DNA from: Ramlibacter alkalitolerans
GTDB taxonomy: Bacteria; Pseudomonadota; Gammaproteobacteria; Burkholderiales; Burkholderiaceae_C
Length of the DNA: 64,000 bases
Direction of reading: 5' to 3'
Assembly (NCBI RefSeq): GCF_016722765.1
Contig: NZ_JAEQND010000008.1
Span: 124,001 to 188,000, forward strand
The translations under genes and the position numbers were made by a program. The notes under the pieces were generated by a model. That model made no database searches, was not told the DNA's origin, and saw only the letters and a list, made by a program, of their open reading frames with translations. Of this stretch, positions 58,282 to 64,000 are shown one piece after another; positions within the stretch are counted from its first letter, which is position 1, and every line of letters starts with the position of its first letter.

Positions 58282-59142
58282 CCCGGCCGGCGCGCCCTGC
58301 GCCAGCTGCGACGCCTTCGTGACGTCGTAGGCACCGAACTGCTGCTGCGGCGTGCGCGTTTCCGGCAGCACGTAGACATAGGCGCCGTACTTCACGACCG
58401 TGGGGCGCAGCACGCTGTTGTAGAACTGCGGCGGCACGTTGACGCAGCCGTTGGAGATGCGGTTGTCGTCCACCTCCGGCGTGGCCATGCGCTCGGCGCG
58501 GCGTTCCTCTTCCTTCACCTTGCGCATCCGGTGCATCGAGACCGCCGCGTTGTAGTCGATCCAGATGATGTCGTCGTTGTGGTTGTTCTTCGCCGGGATG
58601 GCGAGGAAGCGGCCGGCCGGCGTGGTCTTCTCTTCTTCCTTGATCTGCGACAGCGGCTTGTTGCCGATGCCCGGCGCGCTGTCGTCGCCCACTGCCTTGC
58701 CCAGCAGGACGGGCGCATCGCTCTTGAGCTTGCCCTTGGGGTCGAAGACGTAGAGCCGCGCGTTCTTCTTGTCGATCACGACGAAGGCCTTCTTCTTGTT
58801 GTTGTGGGTGTAGGAGACCCAGTTCGCCACGTGCACGACGTCCGGCGCCGCCTCACGCGAGCCGAAGTCGGCCAGCGGGCCCGGCTTGAGGTCCGCCGGG
58901 TCCTTCTTCTTCGCGGCGGTCTTGCCGGATTTCTTCGTCTTCGCCGCCGCCTTGCTGCTGCCCTTGCTGGCAGCGGCCTTGGGCTTGGCGGCCTTCTTGC
59001 CGGACGCACTGCTGGCCGAAGCGTGCGCCTTGGTCGCGGCCAGGGTCGGCGGGGCGTGCAGGGCCGAGGCGACCAGCAAGGCGGCGCCCAGCACCACGGG
59101 CAGGAAGGCCGGTTTTCGATGCGGTTCTGGCAGGCTGTGCAT
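58270..59142 (-). CDS. L,D-transpeptidase (YkuD family)
   Basis: 290 residues. Signal peptide, then a long Lys/Ala-rich linker (about 37-85) that may lie against peptidoglycan, and a YkuD domain (about 110-275). The nucleophile is Cys233 in ISNGCVNVPPQF; most family members have His or other small residues before Gly (S-H-G-C), here Asn. RLYVFDPKGKLKSDAPVLLGKAVGDDSAPGIGNKPLSQ and TPAGRF are conserved blocks. It cross-links peptidoglycan or attaches lipoprotein in the periplasm. Confidence 0.88.
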   Translation of the reverse strand: MHSLPEPHRKPAFLPVVLGAALLVASALHAPPTLAATKAHASASSASGKKAAKPKAAASKGSSKAAAKTKKSGKTAAKKKDPADLKPGPLADFGSREAAPDVVHVANWVSYTHNNKKKAFVVIDKKNARLYVFDPKGKLKSDAPVLLGKAVGDDSAPGIGNKPLSQIKEEEKTTPAGRFLAIPAKNNHNDDIIWIDYNAAVSMHRMRKVKEEERRAERMATPEVDDNRISNGCVNVPPQFYNSVLRPTVVKYGAYVYVLPETRTPQQQFGAYDVTKASQLAQGAPAGSRS

Positions 59143-59272
59143 GTCGGTTCGAATACGTTGCTGTGACTGCCTGCAGGGTAGGGCAACGCCGCCGAGCACC
59201 GGGTGCGCCGATGGCGGCAGGCCCTGTAGGAAGGGCACGGGCCGGCGGCGCTCGCGCCACAATGCTGCGACC

Positions 59273-59833
59273 ATGCATCGCCGCCTTGCCCTTTGCAGCC
59301 TCGCCTGCTGGCCGCTTGCGCCCGTCCTCGCGCAGGACGAAGCCGCACGTCCGCGCCAGAAGATTTCGGCGGCGACGCTGTACGACGCCCTGTCGGCGCG
59401 CTTCCCCGTCCGCTTCACCGTGGGCGGCTTGCTGCAGGCGCAGATCAGCGCGCCGCGCCTGCTGCTGCTGCCGGCGCGCAACCAGCTCGGTGCGGCCCTG
59501 CGGGCGGAGTTCACCGGCCTGCAGCTCGCGCAGGCGCAGGCCGGCGAGATGGACCTGGTGTTCGCGCTGCGCTACGAAGCATCCGACCGCACGCTGCGCG
59601 CGCGCGACCCGCAGATCCTGGAGCTGCGCTGGCCCGGCCTGCCGCCGGAGACGGCGCAGGCGCTGCAAGGCGTGATGCCGGCGATCGGCGGCCAGCTCGG
59701 AGACGTGGTGCTGCACCGCTTCACCGCCCGCGAACTCGCGCTGCCCGAAACGATGGGTTTCGCGCCGCAGGAGATCCGGGTCCTCGATGATGGCCTGCTG
59801 GTCCTGTTCGGTCCGAAGCCGCCGAGCCGCTGA
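59273..59833 (+). CDS. DUF1439 periplasmic protein
   Basis: 186 residues. Signal peptide (MHRRLALCSLACWPLAPVLA), then a DUF1439-type domain with KISAATLYDALSARFPVRFTVGGLLQAQISAPRLLLLPARNQLGAAL and repeating beta strands that resemble lipid-binding SMP-like or BPI-like folds. Function unknown. CACAAT lies nine bases upstream of the ATG. Eight bp separate it from the M1 peptidase gene. Confidence 0.82.
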   Translation: MHRRLALCSLACWPLAPVLAQDEAARPRQKISAATLYDALSARFPVRFTVGGLLQAQISAPRLLLLPARNQLGAALRAEFTGLQLAQAQAGEMDLVFALRYEASDRTLRARDPQILELRWPGLPPETAQALQGVMPAIGGQLGDVVLHRFTARELALPETMGFAPQEIRVLDDGLLVLFGPKPPSR

Positions 59834-59840
59834 GGCCACC

Positions 59841-61814
59841 ATGGCGCACCCTTCGACTGCCTTCCTGCGCGCGGCCTGCTGGCTTGCCGCGCTCTGGCTC
59901 CTCGCCACCACCGGCGCGGCATGGGCTGCCGCGCCGCACATGGAGCTGGAGGTGGAGCTCGATCCGCCGACGCGGCGGCTGCACGCGATCGCCCGGCTCA
60001 CCAGCGAGCGCGTGCCCGAGCTCGCGCTGCATCCACGGCTGGCCATCGCGCGGGCCACGGTCGATGGCGTCGCGATCGATCCCGCGCAATTGCGCCGCAC
60101 CGCGGCCGGCGAGCATCGCTACGCTTTCGAGTACGCCGGCACCTTGCCGCCCCTGCCGGCGCGCCAGGCGCAGTCGGCCAACCCGGCTTCCTTCTATGCG
60201 GCGCCGGAAGGCAGCTACCTCGCGCCGGAGGCCCGCTGGTACCCCGACCCGGGCGTGCCCTTCACCTACGCCTTGAAGCTCACGCTGCCGGCCGGCCAGA
60301 AGGGCCTGGTGCCGGGTCGCCAGCTGCGCGCCTCGGAGAACGCGGGCCGGTGGAGCGCCGAGTACGGCTTCGAGCATCCGGCCGAAGGCATCTGGCTGAT
60401 GGCAGGCCCCTACCAGGTGGCGCAGCAGGCCGTGACGCTCGAGGGTGGCGGCGTCGTCACCGTGCGCACCTGGTTCCCGCCGGAGCTGGCCGAACTGGCG
60501 CCGGGCTACCTGCAGGACAGCGCCCGCTACCTGCAGCGTTACAGCCGTGCGATCGGCGCCTACCCCTTCGGCGACTTCAGCGTCGTCTCCAGTCCCCTCT
60601 CGCACGGCCTGGGCATCCCGAGCCTGACCTACCTCGGGCGCGACGTGCTGCGGCTGCCCTTCATCCGCGCCACCTCGCTCGGACACGAGGTGCTGCACAA
60701 CTGGTGGGGCAACGGCGTGGTGCCGGACTGGGCCCGCGGCAACTGGTCGGAGGGGCTCACCACCTTCGGCGCCGACTACGCGTTCCGCGAGGACCAGGGT
60801 GCGGACGCGGCGCGCGGCATGCGGCTGGAATGGCTGCGCGACCTGCTCGCCGTGGCGCCCGCCAGCGAAACGGCCGTGGCCGGCTTCACCTCGCGCTCGC
60901 ATGGCATCTCCTCGGTGATCGGCTATGCCAAGCCCGCCATGGTCTTCGTGATGCTGCGCGACGCGATCGGCCCGGCCGCCTTCGAGCAGGGACTGCGCGC
61001 CTTCTGGCAGCAGCAGCGCTTTCGCACCGCCGGCTGGAAGGAGCTGGCGCAGGCCTTCTCGCAGGCCAGCGGCCGCGACCTGGCGCCCTTCTTCGCCCAG
61101 TGGACGCAACGCGCCGACTCGCCCACGCTGTCGCTCGCCGCGGCCGGCCAAGGCCGCTTCAAGGTGCTGCAGCAGGGCGAGCCCTTCGACCTGCTGGTGC
61201 CGCTGCGGGTGCAGCTCGCTTCCGGCGCCACGCGCGACGTGAGCGTGCCGGTGCGCGAACGCGAGACGGTGGTCGACCTGGCGGCCCGCGGCATCGCCGA
61301 CGCCGTGGCAGTCACGCTCGATCCGGACCTGCGCCTGTGGCGCCGGCTCGATCCCGCCACGGTGCCGCCCATCCTGCGCGAGACCTTCATCGCGCCGCAG
61401 GCGCAACTGCACGTGGCGGCCAGCGGCAAGGAGTGGAGTGCCGCGGCAACGCTCCTGGCGGAGCGTGCGCTCGATGCGCAGCCGGTGCTGGTGGGCGCCG
61501 AAGCGCTGGCCAGCGGCAGGGAGCCGGCGCTGGTGGCCGGCGACGGTGCCGGGATCGCGCAGGTGCTGGCGCAACTGGGACTGGGCAGCGTGCCCGAGCT
61601 TCTTTCCCGACCGGGCAGCGCGCGGGCCTGGGCGGCGCGCGCCGCCAACGGCAAGCCCCTGGTGTTCCTGCAGGCCGAATCGCCCGCGGCCCTGGCCGCG
61701 ATGCAGCGCTCGCTGCCGCACTACGGGCGCCAGAGCTGGCTGGTGTTCCAGGAAGCACGGGTGACGGCGCAAGGCGCCTGGCCGGCGGCGGTGCCGCCGC
61801 TGGCGCTGCGGTGA
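59841..61814 (+). CDS. Secreted M1-family (gluzincin) aminopeptidase-like protein
   Basis: 657 residues. Signal peptide (about 1-30), N-terminal beta domain, then a thermolysin-like domain with the zinc motif HEVLHNWW (His282, Glu283, His286) and Glu304 in NWSEGLTTF, 18 residues after the second His as in M1 peptidases. The GAMEN-type motif for N-terminal binding is not found, so specificity may differ. The C-terminal half is helical. It probably trims peptides in the periplasm. Confidence 0.88.
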   Translation: MAHPSTAFLRAACWLAALWLLATTGAAWAAAPHMELEVELDPPTRRLHAIARLTSERVPELALHPRLAIARATVDGVAIDPAQLRRTAAGEHRYAFEYAGTLPPLPARQAQSANPASFYAAPEGSYLAPEARWYPDPGVPFTYALKLTLPAGQKGLVPGRQLRASENAGRWSAEYGFEHPAEGIWLMAGPYQVAQQAVTLEGGGVVTVRTWFPPELAELAPGYLQDSARYLQRYSRAIGAYPFGDFSVVSSPLSHGLGIPSLTYLGRDVLRLPFIRATSLGHEVLHNWWGNGVVPDWARGNWSEGLTTFGADYAFREDQGADAARGMRLEWLRDLLAVAPASETAVAGFTSRSHGISSVIGYAKPAMVFVMLRDAIGPAAFEQGLRAFWQQQRFRTAGWKELAQAFSQASGRDLAPFFAQWTQRADSPTLSLAAAGQGRFKVLQQGEPFDLLVPLRVQLASGATRDVSVPVRERETVVDLAARGIADAVAVTLDPDLRLWRRLDPATVPPILRETFIAPQAQLHVAASGKEWSAAATLLAERALDAQPVLVGAEALASGREPALVAGDGAGIAQVLAQLGLGSVPELLSRPGSARAWAARAANGKPLVFLQAESPAALAAMQRSLPHYGRQSWLVFQEARVTAQGAWPAAVPPLALR

Positions 61815-61821
61815 GCGCGAC

Positions 61822-63198
61822 TCAGCTGGTCGCGCCGGTCAGCACGCCCGCCAGCTCGCGCGCCGATTTCGCCGTCGCCCCCTTGCCGGTGATCGCCACC
61901 GCCGGTGCATGCCGCAGCATGCGCTCGAACACGGCGCGCACTTCGTCCTGCGTGACGTCTTCGATCAAGGCGATCGTTTCCTCGGGCGTGCCGATGGCGC
62001 CGCGCACGAACAGGTCTTCGACCGCGCGCTCCATCGCGGCATAGGTGCGCTCGGAAGAGCGCACGCGCGAGACGGCGAGCTGGTTCTTCGCCCGCTCCAG
62101 GTGCACCGGGTCGATGGCGCCGGCGTGGCCGCGCAGCAGCTCGCCGGTGGCCGCCATGAGCTGCTGCAGCTTGTCGGGCGTGGTGATCGCGTGGACGATG
62201 AAGTTGAACCAGGCGTCGCCGCTTTCCGACGTGGAGTGCGCCGTGTACGCCAGCCCCATGCGTTCGCGCACCGTGTCGGTCAGCGGTGCCGACATGCCGC
62301 CGCCGAACAGGATGGTGGCCAGCGAGGCGGCGACGCGCCAGCGCTGCTGCGCCATCGCTTCTCCCGCCGGCGGCGCCACCGGATACGCCACGTTGAGGAA
62401 CACCTGCGACACGCGGCTGAAGCGCTGCCCCACCGCGCTGCCGACGTACTTCGGCGCCACCACCGCAGCGGGCGCGCTCGCCTCGCCGGTGCGGGGCATG
62501 CCGGCGAACAGGCGTTCGGCCAGCGCGAAGAAGGCGTCGAGCTCGAAGTTGCCGGCGGCCGCGACGACCGTGTTCCCGGCGTGGTAGTGCGACTGCACGT
62601 GCTGCACGAGGTCGTCGCGCGTGAAGCGTTCGATGTTCTCCACCGTGCCGATCACCGGCATGCCCATCGGATGGCTGCCCCAGATCGCCCGGTCCAGCAG
62701 TTCGCTGGAGGTTTCCTGCGGGTCCTCGGCGTATTCGATCGCCTCCTGCCGGATCACGTCGAGCTCGCGCCGGAGTTCGACCTCGGGGAAGGTGCTGTTC
62801 AGGACGATGTCCGCGATCATTTCGAGGAACTGCGGCACGTGGCGGGCCAGGCCGCTCATGAAGTAGCCGGTCGTGTCCTTGCTCGTGAAGGCGTTGACGT
62901 CGGCACCGAGCCGTTCCGCATCGAGGTTGATGGCCTGCACCGAGCGCGTCGCCGTGCCCTTGAAGGCCATGTGCTCCAGCACGTGGCTGATGCCGTTGCA
63001 GGACAGCGATTCGTCGCGCGAGCCGACGCGCAGGAACACGCCCACGCTGGCGCTCTGCACGTGCGGGACGGGAACGGCCAGCAGGCGCACGCCGTTGGCG
63101 AGCGTGTGCAGCACGGGGGCGCCGGCGGCAGCGTCGCCGGGCTGGGGATGGAGTTGGGGATGCTGGGACAAGACAGGACGATTGTGCTGGAAAGACAC
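61822..63198 (-). CDS. M16-family zinc peptidase
   Basis: 458 residues. The inverted zinc motif is intact: His72, Glu75, His76 in SHVLEHMAFKGT, with the third ligand Glu152 in ELDVIRQEAIEY. The C-terminal half-barrel has FGGGMSAPLTDTVRERMGLAYTAHST, the R-x-x-x-x-x-Y pattern of active processing peptidases. It resembles mitochondrial-type processing peptidase and PqqF relatives. No signal peptide, so cytosolic. Three bp separate it from the upstream gene. Confidence 0.92.
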   Translation of the reverse strand: MSFQHNRPVLSQHPQLHPQPGDAAAGAPVLHTLANGVRLLAVPVPHVQSASVGVFLRVGSRDESLSCNGISHVLEHMAFKGTATRSVQAINLDAERLGADVNAFTSKDTTGYFMSGLARHVPQFLEMIADIVLNSTFPEVELRRELDVIRQEAIEYAEDPQETSSELLDRAIWGSHPMGMPVIGTVENIERFTRDDLVQHVQSHYHAGNTVVAAAGNFELDAFFALAERLFAGMPRTGEASAPAAVVAPKYVGSAVGQRFSRVSQVFLNVAYPVAPPAGEAMAQQRWRVAASLATILFGGGMSAPLTDTVRERMGLAYTAHSTSESGDAWFNFIVHAITTPDKLQQLMAATGELLRGHAGAIDPVHLERAKNQLAVSRVRSSERTYAAMERAVEDLFVRGAIGTPEETIALIEDVTQDEVRAVFERMLRHAPAVAITGKGATAKSARELAGVLTGATS

Positions 63199-63201
63199 GG
63201 C

Positions 63202-63870
63202 TCAGCGGGCCGGTGCGCGCTGGCCTTCGAAGTAGGGCAGCAGCGCTTTCGCCGCCTCGATGCGCAGGGGCAGCTCGATGGCGCGGTCGTTCATCACCGC
63301 CAGCAGGAAGCCGCGCGGATCCTGCGCTTGCGCGGCGGCTGCCGTCGCGGCCGCGGCCGCAGGTTCGGCCAGCGCGCGCTCCAGGTCGGCCAGGCTCATG
63401 CATTGCAGGCGCGACAGCAGTTCGGCCTGCGCGTCGCTGCCGGGCGGCAGGTCCAGCCAGGGCTCGTCGACGAACAGGGCCGCGAGGTCCGGCGCAACGA
63501 AGGCCGACCAGCGATCCTCGCCCTGCTCCGCCGGCGGCATGCCGGTGATCTCCGGCGCCGCCGCCGCAGCGGGACTGGTGCGCAGGCGGTCGTGCGGCAC
63601 GTCGGCCAGGTAGCGCCTGCGCAAAGTCTCGAGGAAGGCCAGCGCGTGCTGCACGGGCACCGGCTGCGCGACCGAGAACCAGAGCTGGTAGCCGCTGCCG
63701 GAGACGGCGATGCCGGGTGCGGGCAGTTGCAGGTCCACCTGCACGCCGTGCCACACGCGCGCGAGCTGCTCCCAGGCGGCGGCACCGGCAAGTTCGAGGA
63801 CCAGGGCGCGCACGGCACCTTCGGCCGGTGCGGGATAGAGACGTTGAAGCTCGGCTTGGAGTCGGTTCAT
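63202..63870 (-). CDS. Hypothetical protein upstream of the M16 peptidase
   Basis: 222 residues. N-terminal alpha/beta part (LQAELQRLYPAPAEGAVRALVLELAG, VQVDLQLPAPGIAVSGSGYQLWFSVAQPVPVQHALAFLETLRRRYL), a linker, then an Ala-rich helical region and a C-terminal ERAIELPLRIEAAKALLPYFEGQ-like stretch. No signal peptide or known domain. It is likely co-transcribed with the peptidase (3-bp gap) and might be a partner. The start at 63870 is preferred over an upstream ATG at 63930. Confidence 0.65.
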   Translation of the reverse strand: MNRLQAELQRLYPAPAEGAVRALVLELAGAAAWEQLARVWHGVQVDLQLPAPGIAVSGSGYQLWFSVAQPVPVQHALAFLETLRRRYLADVPHDRLRTSPAAAAAPEITGMPPAEQGEDRWSAFVAPDLAALFVDEPWLDLPPGSDAQAELLSRLQCMSLADLERALAEPAAAAATAAAAQAQDPRGFLLAVMNDRAIELPLRIEAAKALLPYFEGQRAPAR

Positions 63871-63965
63871 GGATTTCCACTCTACCCTGCGCCTGCGGGA
63901 GCACGAAAGGACTACGACACGACCGGGCACAATCGCTGCTTTTCAAGCAGTAGCCGGAGACAACG

Positions 63966-64000
63966 ATGCGCTTCCCGTCCCGCCGTGCGGTCCTCGCCGC
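63966..64000 (+). CDS. Start of a gene cut by the right edge
   Basis: Twelve codons are visible, MRFPSRRAVLAA, preceded by a GGAG ribosome binding site. The twin arginines and hydrophobic start suggest a signal peptide, perhaps Tat type. Nothing more can be said. Confidence 0.6.
   Translation, partial: MRFPSRRAVLA

Noticed and set aside
59140..59165. GGTTCGAAT as part of a tRNA T-arm
   Set aside because: No cloverleaf can be drawn around it and no acceptor stem is present. I found no tRNA or rRNA gene in the window.
59921..62044. Plus-strand frame of 707 codons overlapping the M1 peptidase and the M16 gene
   Set aside because: Arg/Ala/Gly-rich shadow frame with no domain; the M1 frame has a signal peptide and zinc motif.
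61721..63946. Minus-strand frame of 741 codons across the M16 gene
   Set aside because: Shadow frame; the M16 peptidase with intact zinc motif is in another frame.

Overview
The window is about 70% GC, densely coded on both strands and uses short intergenic spaces. Its protein families (a class II NirK fused to cytochrome c, a ba3-type oxidase with many c-type cytochromes, DUF2164, DUF1439, DUF4142, YghU-type glutathione transferase, Co-type nitrile hydratase) suggest a betaproteobacterium of the order Burkholderiales, probably Comamonadaceae (Ramlibacter/Variovorax-like). That placement is inferred from gene content; there is no rRNA or tRNA gene here to test it. I see no insertion sequence, prophage, integrase or CRISPR array.

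Layout. 1-1.75 kb: anaerobic ribonucleotide reductase nrdD (cut by the left edge) behind two NrdR boxes. 1.8-5.9 kb: cobalt-type nitrile hydratase nthA-nthB, its accessory protein (split off and coupled to a Crp/Fnr-type regulator), two related small helical proteins and a HAD phosphatase. 6-9.5 kb: TehA/SLAC1-type channel, ATP-grasp protein, secreted Ig-like protein. 9.6-23 kb: a signalling block with a REC-HK-REC hybrid kinase, a 2,397-residue soluble poly-HAMP hybrid kinase with 14 tandem 92-residue units, an RNB-domain ribonuclease, a candidate structured RNA and a PAS-PAS-HK-REC kinase. 23.7-29.8 kb: denitrification block nirK-nirV-sco-TPR, plus a PQQ-type sugar dehydrogenase with its dihaem cytochrome c. 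30-41.7 kb: mixed housekeeping and detoxification genes and many small uncharacterised proteins. 41.8-47 kb: a tightly overlapping six-gene ba3-type oxidase operon rich in c-type cytochromes. 47-64 kb: DUF421, M23 peptidase, VWA protein, amino-acid-type binding protein, VanX-like dipeptidase, three flavin or glutathione enzymes, L,D-transpeptidase, M1 and M16 metallopeptidases.

How it fits together. NrdD (DNA precursors without O2), NirK (nitrite to NO) and a ba3-type oxidase (likely high O2 affinity) point to life across changing oxygen. The nirK promoter carries an FNR/NNR-like box and an NsrR-like palindrome near the predicted transcription start, so it looks wired for low O2 plus NO control. 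No NO reductase is present in the window. The two adjacent hybrid kinases on the minus strand, seven bases apart, probably form one phosphorelay.

Most novel-looking items: the 14-unit poly-HAMP kinase, a candidate small RNA presenting a C/U-rich anti-Shine-Dalgarno loop (41775-41858), a second candidate structured RNA (about 20715-20900), the dual operator of nirK, a perfect 39-bp palindrome (36861-36899), and a repeated pattern of -10-like hexamers lying 5-9 nt from start codons, which suggests many leaderless or very short-leader mRNAs.
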